64,000 nt of DNA from Levilactobacillus parabrevis ATCC 53295 (GCF_001434055.1 NZ_AZCZ01000005.1:28316-92315), one strand, 5' to 3'. Counted from the first letter of the stretch, positions 38,439 to 48,773 are shown. Notes: generated by a model from the letters alone, not told the origin. Numbers and translations are program-made.

Positions 38439-40670
38439 ATGACCAAAGAACGCGTCTGGACGGCTGAAGAAGTAATTGCCAGAGTCGGTAAATATATGAA
38501 TGCGCAACACGTTGAGAGGGTGGTCAAAGCCTGTCATTTCGCAACAGTTGCCCACAAGGACCAGCATCGCCAATCTGGTGAACCCTACATTATGCACCCC
38601 ATTCAAGTGGCGGGAATCCTGGCTGATCTGAACATGGATCCCGAAACGGTCTCCGCTGGTTTCCTGCACGATATCGTGGAGGATACCGGTGTGTCGTTGA
38701 GTGACGTGCGGGAACTTTTCGGTGACGACGTGGCTTTGATTGTGGACGGCGTGACGAAGCTTGGGAAGATAAAATACAAGTCTAACCGCGAGCAATTGGC
38801 TGAAAATCACCGAAAGCTGCTGCTCGCGATGTCCAAGGATATCCGGGTCATGATTGTCAAATTAGCCGATCGCCTGCATAATATGCGGACACTGCAACAC
38901 CTGCGGCCCGATAAGCAACGCCGAATCGCTAATGAAACGTTGGAAATTTATGCACCGCTGGCCGATCGGTTAGGGATTAGCACTATCAAGTGGGAGCTGG
39001 AAGACATTTCGCTCCGTTACTTGAATCCCCAACAGTATTACCGAATCGTTCACCTGATGAATTCACGGCGGGATCAACGGGAACAGTACATTGCGGGGGC
39101 CATCAAGGTCATCCAATCCTCTATTCAGGATCTGAAGTTACAGCCCGAAATCTATGGTCGTCCCAAGCATATCTACTCGGTCTACCGCAAGATGAAGGAC
39201 CAGCATAAACAGTTTAGCCAAATCTACGACCTGTTGGCGATCCGAGTCATCGTCGATACCATTAAGGATTGTTATGCCGTGCTGGGAGCCATCCACTCAC
39301 AGTGGAAGCCAATGCCCGGCCGGTTTAAGGATTACATCGCGATGCCCAAGGCCAACATGTACCAATCTCTGCATACCACGGTGATCGGTCCCGAAGGCAA
39401 GCCACTGGAAGTCCAGATTCGGACGAAAGAAATGCACGCGGTCGCTGAATACGGGGTCGCTGCGCACTGGGCTTACAAGGAAGGTGTCAAGGACAAGGTC
39501 CAAGAGACCAATTCCGGAGATAAGCTCAATATCTTTAAGCACATCATTGAATTACAGGAAGATACTGATGATGCTTCCGACTTCATGGATAGCGTCAAGG
39601 GGGAACTCTTTGGGGACCACGTTTACGCGTTTACCCCTAAGGGCGACGTGCTTGAATTGCCTAAGGGTGCCGGTCCGTTGGATATGGCCTACGCCATTCA
39701 CACCGAGGTCGGGCACCACACGACCGGAGCGACGATCAACGGTAAGATTGTCCCATTGAACTACGAGATTAAGAACGGGGACATCGTTGATATTCGGACG
39801 TCTTCGAGTTCTGCCGGACCCAGTCGTGACTGGCTCAAGCTAGTTTCGACGCGGCGAGCACGGAACAAGATCAAACAGTTCTTCCGTCAGACTGACCGTG
39901 AACAGAATATCGTGGCGGGGCAGGATGCCGTGGAACGGACGATTCGCGAACTCGGCTACGAACCCAAGGCCTTGATGAACAAGGAAAACTTGGAAAAGGT
40001 CACGGCTAAGATGCACTACCAGCACGCCGATGATTTATTGGCAGCCATTGGGTTCGGTGATATCCAACCGCGCGGTGTGGCCAACCGGCTGACTGAGGGC
40101 GTACGTAAGGCCGAGGAGGACGAACGGCAGCGCCAGGAAGAACGCGAGTTGCTGGAGGAACACCAAACCATTAAGAACGATCCAGACGCTGATAAGAAGG
40201 ATCGAAAGGGTAAGGATTCTGATGGCGTCGTGATCGAAGGGGTCGACAACCTGTTGATTCGGCTGAGTCACTGCTGTTCACCGGTTCCAGGCGACGATAT
40301 TGTCGGATACATTACCAAAGGTCGTGGGGTTTCCGTGCACCGGAAGGATTGTCCGAACGTGAAGCAAGCCGAGAAAAACGGTGAACGGATCGTGGCGGTT
40401 CGCTGGGGCGATATGGCTGGCGATAAGACCAACTACAATGCCGACATCGAAGTCCAGGGCTACAACCGTAATGGCTTGCTGAACGATGTATTGCGGACCA
40501 TCAACAACAACACCAAGTACCTGACGTCCATCAACGGCAAGGTCGATCACAACCGGATGGCTGTTATCTCGGTCAGCGTGGGGACACGAAACCAGTTTGA
40601 ACTGCAACGGATTCTCGATAACATTAAAAATATTCCGGACGTCTACGTGGTTAAGCGGGCGTTTCATTAA
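38439..40670 (+). CDS. relA: Bifunctional (p)ppGpp synthetase/hydrolase
   Basis: 743 aa long RSH enzyme of the stringent response. HD hydrolase domain with GFLHDIVEDTGVS (about 77-90); synthetase domain (about 235-345, including YRKMKDQHKQFSQIYDLLAIRVI and KPMPGRFKDYIAMPKANMYQSLHT); TGS domain (about 390-450); helical and zinc-finger region with LIRLSHCCSPVPGDDI; C-terminal ACT domain. ATG 38439 follows AAGGGTGGTGG; an in-frame GTG at 38424 lies within that site. The intact HD motif suggests both activities. Confidence 0.97.
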   Translation: MTKERVWTAEEVIARVGKYMNAQHVERVVKACHFATVAHKDQHRQSGEPYIMHPIQVAGILADLNMDPETVSAGFLHDIVEDTGVSLSDVRELFGDDVALIVDGVTKLGKIKYKSNREQLAENHRKLLLAMSKDIRVMIVKLADRLHNMRTLQHLRPDKQRRIANETLEIYAPLADRLGISTIKWELEDISLRYLNPQQYYRIVHLMNSRRDQREQYIAGAIKVIQSSIQDLKLQPEIYGRPKHIYSVYRKMKDQHKQFSQIYDLLAIRVIVDTIKDCYAVLGAIHSQWKPMPGRFKDYIAMPKANMYQSLHTTVIGPEGKPLEVQIRTKEMHAVAEYGVAAHWAYKEGVKDKVQETNSGDKLNIFKHIIELQEDTDDASDFMDSVKGELFGDHVYAFTPKGDVLELPKGAGPLDMAYAIHTEVGHHTTGATINGKIVPLNYEIKNGDIVDIRTSSSSAGPSRDWLKLVSTRRARNKIKQFFRQTDREQNIVAGQDAVERTIRELGYEPKALMNKENLEKVTAKMHYQHADDLLAAIGFGDIQPRGVANRLTEGVRKAEEDERQRQEERELLEEHQTIKNDPDADKKDRKGKDSDGVVIEGVDNLLIRLSHCCSPVPGDDIVGYITKGRGVSVHRKDCPNVKQAEKNGERIVAVRWGDMAGDKTNYNADIEVQGYNRNGLLNDVLRTINNNTKYLTSINGKVDHNRMAVISVSVGTRNQFELQRILDNIKNIPDVYVVKRAFH

Positions 40671-40682
40671 AGAAAAAGTGAG

Positions 40683-40785
40683 AAAAAAGGCGGTTAGCTG
40701 ACGAGCATTAACGTCGATAAGCTGAGAATACCGGGCTTGTATTCTTGGCTTATCGGGGTTAAGCGGAATCGGCTGCCCTTTTTTT
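40683..40785 (+). terminator. Very long terminator hairpin after relA
   Basis: A 100-base hairpin. The tip is a strong stem CGATAAGC..AGAATAC/GTATTCT..GCTTATCG, the lower part is imperfect (TTAA, GGC) and the base is AAAAAAGG/CCTTTTTTT. Much longer than the other terminators here. Confidence 0.8.
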
Positions 40786-40857
40786 CACGTTTCGGCCAGG
40801 TCGCCCCGAAGCGAGCGAACCTCAGCCGATTACATAAGACAGAAAGGCAGGGTCACC

Positions 40858-41304
40858 ATGCGAGTATTACTCCAAAAAGTAAGCGAGGCATCCGTCACCA
40901 TCGACGGTCAAGTTCACGGGGCCATCCAGCAGGGATTCTGCCTGCTGGTGGGTGCTCAGGACAGCGATACCAGTGAAGAGGTCGACTACCTCGTCCATAA
41001 GATCAGTAAGTTGCGGGTCTTTGAGGACGACACGGGTAAGATGAATCTGAGTTTGGCCGATGTTGATGGCCAGATTCTATCCGTCTCCCAATTCACGTTA
41101 TATGCAAGTACCAAAAAGGGCAACCGCCCGAGTTTTACGGCGGCTGGCGAACCAACTCATGCGAAAAAATTGTATGAAGAACTCAACGCAAAGTTGGCGG
41201 CTGAAGGCATCAAGGTCGCAACGGGCGTCTTTGGCGCCGACATGCAGGTGGCCTTGGTCAACGATGGCCCCGTTACGATTTGGTTTGACACGGATCACAA
41301 ATAA
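40858..41304 (+). CDS. dtd: D-aminoacyl-tRNA deacylase
   Basis: 148 aa. Hydrolyses D-amino acids mischarged on tRNA and glycyl-tRNA(Ala). Family signatures: [18 protein letters not shown] at the start, the catalytic SQFTLYA (about 79), and the cross-subunit GP motif in [15 protein letters not shown] near the end. AGAAAGGCAGGG upstream of ATG 40858. Directly downstream of relA, as in many Firmicutes. Confidence 0.96.
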   Translation: MRVLLQKVSEASVTIDGQVHGAIQQGFCLLVGAQDSDTSEEVDYLVHKISKLRVFEDDTGKMNLSLADVDGQILSVSQFTLYASTKKGNRPSFTAAGEPTHAKKLYEELNAKLAAEGIKVATGVFGADMQVALVNDGPVTIWFDTDHK

Positions 41305-41310
41305 ATTAGC

Positions 41311-41349
41311 AGAGCGGGTCTGGGCGGTAAGCGTTCGGGCTCGTTTTTT
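41311..41349 (+). terminator. Intrinsic terminator after dtd
   Basis: CGGGTCTGGGCG pairs with CGTTCGGGCTCG allowing G-U pairs, followed by TTTTTT; ends 15 bases before the HAD gene. Confidence 0.7.
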
Positions 41350-41363
41350 CGGGAGGAAACAAC

Positions 41364-42008
41364 ATGCGTTATCAGCAAGTATTTTGGGATTTTGATGGCA
41401 CCTTAGTCGATACCTATCCGGGGATGGTCAAGGCCTTTGGTGAGGCGTTGGTCGCTTGTGGCGTGAATGATTTTGAAATCGACAGCGAAGATATCTACCG
41501 GGCAATGCGTCAGCACAGTTTGGGTACGGCTTATCAGCGCTTTACCGCGGAGTATCAAGTGGACCGTGACCGACTATCCAAGATCTATGAACAGCTTGCA
41601 GTGCCACTGCTGAATGAGACTGTGGCTTTTCCTGGGGTAGCCGAGTTATTGGCAACCGTTGTGGCCAGCGGCGGCCGGAACTTCTTATTAACCCATCGTA
41701 ACCGGCGGGCCTTGGATCGGCTGACGACGTTACACTTGGATCAGTATTTTAGCGGTTATGTGACGAAGGATGACGATTATCCGCGGAAACCAGACCCCAC
41801 CAGTCTGTTGGCACTCTGCCAACAATATTCAGTCGACCCACACGCGGCCATCATGATTGGCGATCGTAACCTGGATGTGGCGGCCGGTCATCGTGCCGGG
41901 ATGGCAGGAGCGTTGTTCGATCCGGAACATTTGATTGTGGACGAGAGCCAGCCGGAGATTCGCGTGACCCGAATGGCCGATTTGCAGGCGTGGATGACCG
42001 AAAAATAG
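41364..42008 (+). CDS. HAD-superfamily phosphatase
   Basis: 214 aa, phosphoglycolate-phosphatase-like. Motif I FWDFDGTLVDTYPG (nucleophile Asp at 10), helical cap (about 20-80), motif II LLTHRNR, motif III KPDPTSL and motif IV MIGDRNLDVAAGHRAGM. Substrate cannot be told from sequence. GGGAGG before ATG 41364, right behind the dtd terminator. Confidence 0.9.
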   Translation: MRYQQVFWDFDGTLVDTYPGMVKAFGEALVACGVNDFEIDSEDIYRAMRQHSLGTAYQRFTAEYQVDRDRLSKIYEQLAVPLLNETVAFPGVAELLATVVASGGRNFLLTHRNRRALDRLTTLHLDQYFSGYVTKDDDYPRKPDPTSLLALCQQYSVDPHAAIMIGDRNLDVAAGHRAGMAGALFDPEHLIVDESQPEIRVTRMADLQAWMTEK

Positions 42009-42251
42009 ACCGATGAATTACCAATAGATAGCTTATTGTCTATTACAAACTATTTAGCGGAAATTCGGGCTGAATTTTAGGGTATTGGTGCGATTGAGAA
42101 ACAATTTTTCGCCGATATAGTCTGATGGTAAATGCATCTAGTTGTACAATGAAATCAATCTAAATTGGCATCTTGCTATATGCAAGAAGCTGATAATACG
42201 CCAATTACAAATGAAAGCGCAGATTGCCTTGCTCGGGCAGTCTGCGCTTTT
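42009..42251. terminator. Gap with bidirectional terminator at its end
   Basis: The only clear element is at 42214-42251: AAAGCGCAGATTGCC pairs with GGCAGTCTGCGCTTTT, serving the HAD gene (+) and the kinase (-). Nothing recognised at 42009-42213. Confidence 0.75.
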
Positions 42252-42276
42252 GAAATTCACATTAAATTAGAAGAAT

Positions 42277-43119
42277 CTATCCCCGAGCCAACGTCTGGTC
42301 GACGGCCTCGCCGTAAGTCTCACCGAAAAGATTCAGGTGAGCCAGTAGGTAATAGAGTTGGTAATGGGGCAAGCGTTCGGTGTAGCCAGTCGTTAGTGGA
42401 TAAAGATCCTGATAACCGCGGTAGAAGTCGGCCGTAAAACCGCCGAAGATGGTAGTCATGGCCAAATCGAATTCGCGGTCGCCGTAGAGGACGTCCGGGT
42501 CAATCAACGTTGGCACACCCTCCGCCGTGAACAGATAGTTACCAGCCCAGAGATCGCCGTGCAACAGCGATGGCTGAATCTGCCGGCCTTGGTTCTCCGT
42601 GATAATGGCCTGCCGTACATGGTCGTATGCGGCTTGGCGGGATGCATTCCAGAGATGATGCGTCTGAGCACGCTGCACAAGTGGGTCGAGTCGTTGTTTC
42701 AGGTAGAAGGTCGTCCAGTCGTCTTGCCAGGTGTTATTCTTAGGCAACTTGCTGACGAGATTGCTGTCGGCGAAGCCAAACTGCTTGGCGGTGACGTGGT
42801 GGACCCGGGCAACTGTTTGGCCCAGTTCGTACTGGCTCCCGTGACCAGTCTCCAGAAATTCCAACACGAGGTAGGCATCGGAGCCAATCTCACCAGTGGC
42901 GATGACCTCTGGTGCATTAGCGGCTTGGCTCAGTGCCTTCAGTCCGGCAACCTCGTGGGCGTAAAAGCTGACGGGTTTACCCGGCTGAACCAGAAGAAAG
43001 TATGGCCCTTCGGCGGTATCTAGTTGAAAAGCTTCATTGATGTCCCCACCAGAAACGGGGTGAGCGGCTTGGATTTGCGGTAACGGCAATTGGTTTAGCC
43101 ATTCCGACGTAAGTTGCAT
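42277..43119 (-). CDS. Fructosamine/ketosamine kinase family protein
   Basis: 280 aa, protein-kinase-like fold of the fructosamine-3-kinase family. Features: GGDINEAFQL (phosphate-binding start), HEVAGLKAL, the catalytic loop LLHGDLWAGNYL (about 187) and the metal-binding IDPDVLYGDREFDLAM. Bacterial members phosphorylate sugar-derived amines, aiding protein deglycation or Amadori-product use; the substrate here is unknown. ATG 43119 with GAAAGAAG upstream. Confidence 0.9.
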   Translation of the reverse strand: MQLTSEWLNQLPLPQIQAAHPVSGGDINEAFQLDTAEGPYFLLVQPGKPVSFYAHEVAGLKALSQAANAPEVIATGEIGSDAYLVLEFLETGHGSQYELGQTVARVHHVTAKQFGFADSNLVSKLPKNNTWQDDWTTFYLKQRLDPLVQRAQTHHLWNASRQAAYDHVRQAIITENQGRQIQPSLLHGDLWAGNYLFTAEGVPTLIDPDVLYGDREFDLAMTTIFGGFTADFYRGYQDLYPLTTGYTERLPHYQLYYLLAHLNLFGETYGEAVDQTLARG

Positions 43120-43142
43120 GGTAAGATCTTCTTTCTAAATGA

Positions 43143-43994
43143 CTAGGACTGAGAACTGAAGTAGGCGCTGAGCCCCCTGACGACTCGGGTCGCAACCTGT
43201 TTTTGGTACGTGGTGCTGTGAATATATTTGAAATCCTGCTTGGTATTGATGTACCCCATCTCTAATAGAAGGGATGGCCGACTATTGTCGCGAATGACCT
43301 CGAAGTTTCCGTACTTGATGCCGCGGTTGGTTAGGGGTAAGTCACCCATTTGATCGTTGATCGCCTCGGCTAGTTTGTAGGACGTGTCGCGATGGTAATA
43401 GTAGGTTGTCGTCCCCGAAGCCAGGTTATTGGTTGGGGAAGAGTCGAAGTGAAAACTAATGAAGGCACTCGCCTGATTAGTGTTAGCGAGACTAGGTCGG
43501 TTGGCGAGACTGACCGATTTATCGTTGTCACGAGTCATAATGACATGTGTGCCACGCGCACGAAGCTGCTTAGCAACCTGTTTGGCCAGGGCCAATGTGT
43601 AGGTCTTCTCGTCATGCTTCTGATCGATTGACAGGGCGCCGGAGTCGCTGCCACCGTGACCAGGGTCCAAAACGACCGTGGCTTCTGACAGGCTGGTCGC
43701 TTTTTTGAGGTTTCCCGGATGATCAACCAGCCAGCTGGCAACCCAGCCAAAGTGATTCTGACTGTCGCGGACGTGGTACCAGTTGTTCTTTTCGCCCAGG
43801 ATGGTCAGGCGACTGTTGCGTTTGATTTTATAAGTTGTTTTATAGGTCAGGCCGGGGCCGTTGCGCAGGTTGAGATTACTGACGGTGGCGGTGACGGAAT
43901 TGTTGCGGGTGAAGCTGAAGAGCAGCCCCCCGGCAACTAAGAGGATAACTAGCGCGGTAATGATTCCCGGCCAGTTGCGTGGTTTAAAATGCAT
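43143..43994 (-). CDS. N-acetylmuramoyl-L-alanine amidase with SH3 domain
   Basis: 283 aa secreted wall hydrolase. N-terminal membrane anchor (about 10-28), bacterial SH3 domain (about 35-93, LNLRNGPGLTYKTTYKIK..WYHVRDSQNHFGWVASWLV) and an Amidase_3 catalytic domain: VVLDPGHGGSDSGAL (zinc His), HFDSSP and LLEMGYINTKQD (catalytic Glu). It cuts the stem peptide from muramic acid. Commonly found next to hisS in lactobacilli. GGAG upstream of ATG 43994. Confidence 0.94.
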   Translation of the reverse strand: MHFKPRNWPGIITALVILLVAGGLLFSFTRNNSVTATVSNLNLRNGPGLTYKTTYKIKRNSRLTILGEKNNWYHVRDSQNHFGWVASWLVDHPGNLKKATSLSEATVVLDPGHGGSDSGALSIDQKHDEKTYTLALAKQVAKQLRARGTHVIMTRDNDKSVSLANRPSLANTNQASAFISFHFDSSPTNNLASGTTTYYYHRDTSYKLAEAINDQMGDLPLTNRGIKYGNFEVIRDNSRPSLLLEMGYINTKQDFKYIHSTTYQKQVATRVVRGLSAYFSSQS

Positions 43995-44119
43995 GCTGAA
44001 TTCTCCTTCATCAAATTAGGTTTAATTATACCACGAATGGTTTTCATAACTCTTAAACTTTGTGAGGGGACGCCTTGACTTTTCACGGTAGTTTCAGTAA
44101 GCTTAGGAAGAATAAAATA

Positions 44120-44323
44120 GATTGCCAATGAGAAAGATTAGTAGGAGAAAGCCCGTTACTAGAGAGACCGCGTTGCTGGGAGCGGTCAACGGTGTGACCC
44201 TGAAGACACTTTTGAGGCTAATGACGCTCGTCGTCATTCGTTTGCAACGTTATCCTGCAGAGAACTTTAAAAAGGTGGTACCGTGCATACCTGCGCCCTT
44301 GTCAATTGACAGGGGCGCTTTTT
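44120..44323 (+). promoter_or_regulatory. T-box riboswitch of hisS-aspS
   Basis: Stem I contains AGTAGGAG, the AGAGAG bulge and an apical GTTGCTGGGAG loop. The specifier side reads TGAAGACACTTT, offering GAC (Asp) and, two bases on, CAC (His). The antiterminator carries the conserved AAGGTGGTACCGTG (44272-44285). A terminator follows: GCGCCC..TGTC/GACA..GGGCGC with TTTTT (44293-44323). Uncharged tRNA should favour readthrough into the synthetase genes. A TTGACT (44075-44080) may be the -35. Confidence 0.9.
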
Positions 44324-44390
44324 ATGCTCTTATAGCTATGCTTGTCACTAACGCGTTGAAATTTATTGTACATGTCGTTGGTGGCAAGCG

Positions 44391-44549
44391 TCAGCCGGGA
44401 GGGTGGTCCTGGAGATGCTCAGTGGTGTCGTTTACCTTATTCGAGGGAACTTCTCGGATTAGGTAAAGGCCGCGCTTGAAGACTCAGGCTTTGTGGGGCT
44501 TCAGGTCGTGCCCACTACGTTCCAGTATCTCCAGAACTGCCCGAGAGGC
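44391..44549 (+). repeat. Structured intergenic repeat, copy R8 (hisS leader)
   Basis: Between the T-box terminator and hisS. Left end CAGCCGGGAGG; outer stem CTGGAGAT (44409-44416) with ATCTCCAG (44527-44534); hairpin A TTTACCT..CGAG/CTCG..AGGTAAA; hairpin B TTGAAGACT..GGCTTCA; linker GGTCGTG; CCCAC; right end CTGCCCGAGAGGCG. It would be part of the antiterminated hisS message. Confidence 0.7.
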
Positions 44550-44604
44550 GGATGGATACCACTAACATAAAAATTCGTTGCAGGCGTAGAAAGGGAGAAT
44601 GCTC

Positions 44605-45900
44605 ATGCGTTATCAACGACCAAAGGGAACGGCCGACATTCTACCAGGCGATTCACAGACCTGGCAATTCGTCGAAGCCACCGCGCGTCAGTTGTTTGCT
44701 AATTACCGCTTCGAAGAAATTCGGACACCGATGTTTGAAAACTTCGAAGTCTTTTCACGGACTTCCGGGGATACCTCCGACATCGTGACCAAGGAAATGT
44801 ACGACTTCAAGGACAAGGGGGATCGTCACTTATCCTTGCGGCCAGAAGGGACTGCCGGTGTTGTGCGGGCCTTCGTTGAAAACAAGCTTTATGGTCCAGA
44901 GACCAACAAGCCTTACAAGGTCTACTACATGGGGCCTATGTTCCGTTACGAACGGCCACAATCTGGTCGGCAACGGCAATTCCATCAGATTGGGGTGGAA
45001 GCCTTTGGGAGTGACGCGCCAGAATTAGACGTTGAAGTCATTGCCTTAGGGATGAACCTGCTGGGCAAATTGGGCTTGAAACACTTGCGCTTGGCGTTGA
45101 ACACGCTGGGTGACAAGGAAAGCCGCGATGCTTACCGTCAAGCCCTGATCGACTTTCTAGAACCACACTTTGATGAACTGAGTGATGACTCTAAGGTTCG
45201 GCTGCACAAGAATCCACTGCGGGTCTTGGACAGCAAGGACAAGCACGATCAAGCGATTGTCGCCGATGCACCGTCCATCCTGGACTTCCTGACGCCTGAC
45301 GCCACGGCCCATTTCGACCGGGTCAAGGCTAGTCTGGACGCCCTGGGGATTGACTACGATGTCGATGCCACGATGGTCCGTGGGTTGGATTACTACAACC
45401 ACACCATCTTCGAAATCATGGCTGACTCACCCGCACTGGGCGAAGGTTACACGACCGTGCTGGCCGGTGGCCGGTACAACGGCTTAGTCGAAGAACTCGG
45501 CGGTCCAGAGATGCCCGGCGTTGGTTTCGGCCTCGGGGTCGAACGCCTGGTTCTGTTGATGCAAGCCGAAAAGGTTGTTATTCCTAACGATCACCCCCTT
45601 GACGTTTACGTCGTGGGTATCGGGGACGACACGTCCTTAGAAACGTTGAAGTTGGTTCAGGCCATTCGTGCAGCTGGTCTAACCGCTGATCGTGACTACT
45701 TGGCGCGCAAGCCTAAGGCCCAATTCAAGACGGCCAACCGCTTAGCAGCCAAGTACACCTTAACCATTGGTAACCAAGAGTTAGCCGACCAAACGGCTAA
45801 TTTAAAATCCATGGAGACTGGTGAAGAAGTCAGTGTACCGTTAGCTGACGTTTACCAAGATTTCCAAAACGTTGTAAACACTAAGTTTGCGGCAAAATAA
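44605..45900 (+). CDS. hisS: Histidyl-tRNA synthetase
   Basis: Charges tRNA-His, 431 aa class II synthetase. Motif 1 near the N-terminus, motif 2 [18 protein letters not shown] (about 113-130), histidine-binding loops [13 protein letters not shown] (about 259) and [13 protein letters not shown], motif 3 [16 protein letters not shown]-terminal anticodon-binding domain (about 330-425). ATG 44605 sits 8 bases from AAGGGAG; ATG 44599 is too close. Followed by aspS after 12 bases; both under the T-box. Confidence 0.98.
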   Translation: MRYQRPKGTADILPGDSQTWQFVEATARQLFANYRFEEIRTPMFENFEVFSRTSGDTSDIVTKEMYDFKDKGDRHLSLRPEGTAGVVRAFVENKLYGPETNKPYKVYYMGPMFRYERPQSGRQRQFHQIGVEAFGSDAPELDVEVIALGMNLLGKLGLKHLRLALNTLGDKESRDAYRQALIDFLEPHFDELSDDSKVRLHKNPLRVLDSKDKHDQAIVADAPSILDFLTPDATAHFDRVKASLDALGIDYDVDATMVRGLDYYNHTIFEIMADSPALGEGYTTVLAGGRYNGLVEELGGPEMPGVGFGLGVERLVLLMQAEKVVIPNDHPLDVYVVGIGDDTSLETLKLVQAIRAAGLTADRDYLARKPKAQFKTANRLAAKYTLTIGNQELADQTANLKSMETGEEVSVPLADVYQDFQNVVNTKFAAK

Positions 45901-45912
45901 GAGGGGATAAGA

Positions 45913-47721
45913 ATGGAAAAGAATTTAAAACGAACCACGTACGCCGGGTTAGTTAACGAGGACTACCTCGACCAAACCGTTGTCTTAAAGGGTTGGGTAC
46001 AAAAGCGCCGTGACTTGGGTAGCTTGATCTTCGTTGACCTCCGCGATCGCGAAGGCATCGTTCAACTGGTCTTCAGTGAAGAATTCGACAAGGACGCTTT
46101 GGCCGTTGCTGACCAACTGCGTAGCGAATACGTCATTGAGATCCAAGGAAAAGTTGTCGCACGGGCACCTAAAGAAATCAACCCCGACATGCATACGGGT
46201 AAGGTTGAAGTCCGGGTTACCGGCATCAACCTGTTGAACAAGTCTAAGGAATTGCCATTTGAAATCAAGGATGGCGTTAACGCTTCCGATGACCTGCGTC
46301 TGAAGTACCGTTACCTGGACTTACGGCGGCCAGAAATGCAAAAGTCACTGTTGTTACGGAACCGGATTGTACAGTCCGTTCACAGTTACTTTGACAAGAA
46401 CGGGTTCATCGACATTGAAACACCAGATTTGACCAAGTCAACGCCAGAAGGGGCCCGGGATTACCTGGTACCTTCACGGATCTACCCTGGTCACTTCTAC
46501 GCCTTGCCACAATCTCCACAATTGTTTAAGCAATTACTGATGGGGTCTGGCTTCGACCGTTACTACCAAATCGCCCGTTGCTTCCGTGACGAAGATTTGC
46601 GTGGGGACCGTCAACCTGAATTTACCCAGATTGACTTGGAAACGTCCTTCTTAACTGCTGAAGAAATCCAAGACCTGACTGAAGGCCTGATTGCCAAGGT
46701 CATGAAGGATACGTTAAACGTTGACGTTAAGCTGCCATTTGAACGGATGGACTGGGACGATTCTATGGCCCGTTTCGGGACCGACCAACCAGATGTCCGC
46801 TTCGGCATGGAATTAAAAGACCTGTCCGACATCATGGCCAACACCGACTTCAAGGTATTTTCCGGCGCCGTTGCTAACGGTGGTCAAGTCAAGGCTATCG
46901 CCGTTCCTGGTGGTGCTGACAAGTACAGCCGCAAGGATATCGACAAGTACGGCCAATACGTTGAACGCTTCGGCGCCAAGGGCTTAGCTTGGATGAAGGT
47001 TACCGACGACGGCTTTAGCGGTCCGGTTGCCAAGTTCTTCAAGGAAGGCGACTGGTTCGCCCAAATCACTGAGAAGACTGGTGCCAAGAGTGGCGACCTC
47101 TTGTTGTTTGCTGCTGACTCCAAGCGTGTCGTTGCCCAAACCTTGGGTTACTTGCGGGTAGCCATTGCCAAGGAACAGGACATGATCGATCAAAACAAGT
47201 GGGCCTTCTTATGGATCGTCAACTGGCCACTGTTTGACTACGATGTCGACCTCGAACGTTGGGTTCCAGCGCACCATCCATTCACGATGCCTGCCGAAGG
47301 GGATGCACACTACTTGAATGACGGCGAAGACCCACACAAGGCCTACGCTCAGAGTTATGACATCATCCTGAACGGTTTGGAATTAGGTGGGGGCTCCATC
47401 CGGATTCACACCCGTGAACTGCAGATGAAGATGCTCAAGGCCTTAGGCTTCACGCCTGAACGCGCCGAAAAGCAATTTGGATTCCTCCTGAAGGCCTTAG
47501 ATTACGGGTTCCCGCCTCATGGTGGTCTGGCTATCGGGTTGGATCGTTTCGCCCGGTTGCTGGCTAAGCGCGACAACATTCGTGACGTGATTGCCTTCCC
47601 TAAGAACTCGAAGGCCACGGAACCAATGACCGAAGCCCCATCGACGGTTGCGGACAAGCAATTGCTTGATTTGGACTTGTTGATCGCTAAAAAAGAAAAT
47701 TCAGACGCAGACAAAGACTAG
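45913..47721 (+). CDS. aspS: Aspartyl-tRNA synthetase
   Basis: Charges tRNA-Asp, 602 aa, bacterial type. N-terminal OB fold for the anticodon (1-110, [23 protein letters not shown]), class II core with [10 protein letters not shown], motif 2 [23 protein letters not shown] segments, the GAD insertion domain (about 285-410) and motif 3 [24 protein letters not shown] before ATG 45913. No gatCAB is in the window, so whether the enzyme is discriminating cannot be judged. Confidence 0.98.
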   Translation: MEKNLKRTTYAGLVNEDYLDQTVVLKGWVQKRRDLGSLIFVDLRDREGIVQLVFSEEFDKDALAVADQLRSEYVIEIQGKVVARAPKEINPDMHTGKVEVRVTGINLLNKSKELPFEIKDGVNASDDLRLKYRYLDLRRPEMQKSLLLRNRIVQSVHSYFDKNGFIDIETPDLTKSTPEGARDYLVPSRIYPGHFYALPQSPQLFKQLLMGSGFDRYYQIARCFRDEDLRGDRQPEFTQIDLETSFLTAEEIQDLTEGLIAKVMKDTLNVDVKLPFERMDWDDSMARFGTDQPDVRFGMELKDLSDIMANTDFKVFSGAVANGGQVKAIAVPGGADKYSRKDIDKYGQYVERFGAKGLAWMKVTDDGFSGPVAKFFKEGDWFAQITEKTGAKSGDLLLFAADSKRVVAQTLGYLRVAIAKEQDMIDQNKWAFLWIVNWPLFDYDVDLERWVPAHHPFTMPAEGDAHYLNDGEDPHKAYAQSYDIILNGLELGGGSIRIHTRELQMKMLKALGFTPERAEKQFGFLLKALDYGFPPHGGLAIGLDRFARLLAKRDNIRDVIAFPKNSKATEPMTEAPSTVADKQLLDLDLLIAKKENSDADKD

Positions 47722-47733
47722 TTTTGTCTGGTG

Positions 47734-47766
47734 AAACGTCAGCCGTATTTGCGGTTGACGTTTTTT
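47734..47766 (+). terminator. Intrinsic terminator of hisS-aspS
   Basis: AAACGTCAGCCG pairs with CGGTTGACGTTTTTT. Confidence 0.9.
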
Positions 47767-47798
47767 GCTTACTGAAGACATATGATGGCGGAAAAACT

Positions 47799-47983
47799 GT
47801 CGCCTGCGGCTACCAAGGATTTCGCCGCTGTGGGGACCGGTCAAAGCCTGTGGCGCGGTCTTTGACCTCGACTTTAAGCCGTGAAGAGCACCCGGCTTAA
47901 AGCTCGTCCCGCGCAGTAGTCTGGTAAAGAACATCAGACAACACCGCTGTCACAGCTGCTCCATCCTTGGCCTCCTCCGGCTA
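47799..47983 (-). repeat. Structured intergenic repeat, copy R7 (reverse orientation)
   Basis: Read on the minus strand it is the closest relative of R6: TAGCCGGAGGAGGCC, stem CCAAGGAT/ATCCTTGG (47963-47970 with 47813-47820), hairpin A GTCTG/CAGAC, GCGGGACGAG, hairpin B CTTTAAGC/GCTTAAAG, GTCGAGG, hairpin C GGTCAAAG/CTTTGACC, GGTCCCCACAGC, and right end GGTAGCCGCAGGCGAC. The remaining gap 47984-48185 shows only a small hairpin TTAACTGA/TCAGTTAA. Confidence 0.85.
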
Positions 47984-48185
47984 AGCTAGTTTTTCTCCAT
48001 AAGTGTCGCGTAAATGACAAAACGCAATTTAACTGAGTATCAGTTAATCGTGACGCTATCTTCAAAACAAGGTTAATCAAGCTTTTTAGCCATGAAAAAT
48101 TTGATGTGAAGGTAATTTGGATAGCTATTTCCGCCACCCGGTAAGGCGAAATGAGATCAATGCTGTGACGAAAAGTAAGTAACCC

Positions 48186-48214
48186 TTGACGCCGCCCGTG
48201 AAAAGCCGTTTAAT
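48186..48214 (+). promoter_or_regulatory. msrA promoter
   Basis: TTGACG (48186-48191), 17-bp spacer, TTTAAT (48209-48214). Confidence 0.65.
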
Positions 48215-48242
48215 GGAATCATTAGAAAATGGAGTGATTATG

Positions 48243-48773
48243 ATGAGTGAGAGAATTGAAACTGCAACGTTTGCTGGTGGCTGCTTTTGGTGTATGGTCC
48301 GTCCGTTTGATACCTTTCCAGGCATCGTGAAGGTCCTGTCTGGCTATACCGGAGGCACCGTGACCAATCCGACGTATGAACAGGTTAAGAGCCAAACCAC
48401 TGGGCATACCGAGGCGGTTAAAATCTGGTTCGATCCTAGTCAGGTGACCTACCAACAGTTAGTTGAGTTGTACTGGCAACAAACCGACCCTACGGATGAT
48501 GCCGGTCAGTTTCAAGATCGAGGCGACAATTACCGCCCCGTAATCTTCGTGAATAGCGCAGAACAGGCGGCAACGGCAGCAGCCTCGAAGACAGCTTTGC
48601 AGGACCGTGAACAGTTTGATAAGCCTATTGTGACCAAGATTCAGGTTGCTCAACCGTTCTTTGTGGCGGAGGAACGACACCAACAGTTCTATAAGAAGAA
48701 TGCCGAACGTTTTGAACAAGAAGAGGCTGGCGGCCGGGCTGACTTTGTCCAACAGCACTGGCAAAATCATTAG
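48243..48773 (+). CDS. msrA: Peptide-methionine (S)-S-oxide reductase
   Basis: Repairs oxidised methionine, 176 aa. Catalytic GGCFWCM (Cys at about 14), then [29 protein letters not shown] and the [16 protein letters not shown] block. ATG 48243 is 8 bases from GGAG; the ATG just before it is possible. Upstream codons in frame lie over the promoter. No msrB nearby. Confidence 0.96.
   Translation: MSERIETATFAGGCFWCMVRPFDTFPGIVKVLSGYTGGTVTNPTYEQVKSQTTGHTEAVKIWFDPSQVTYQQLVELYWQQTDPTDDAGQFQDRGDNYRPVIFVNSAEQAATAAASKTALQDREQFDKPIVTKIQVAQPFFVAEERHQQFYKKNAERFEQEEAGGRADFVQQHWQNH

Noticed and set aside
44391..44549. R8 as a second T-box
   Set aside because: It lacks the TGGTACC-type T-box sequence and a U-run; its motifs match the repeat family instead.
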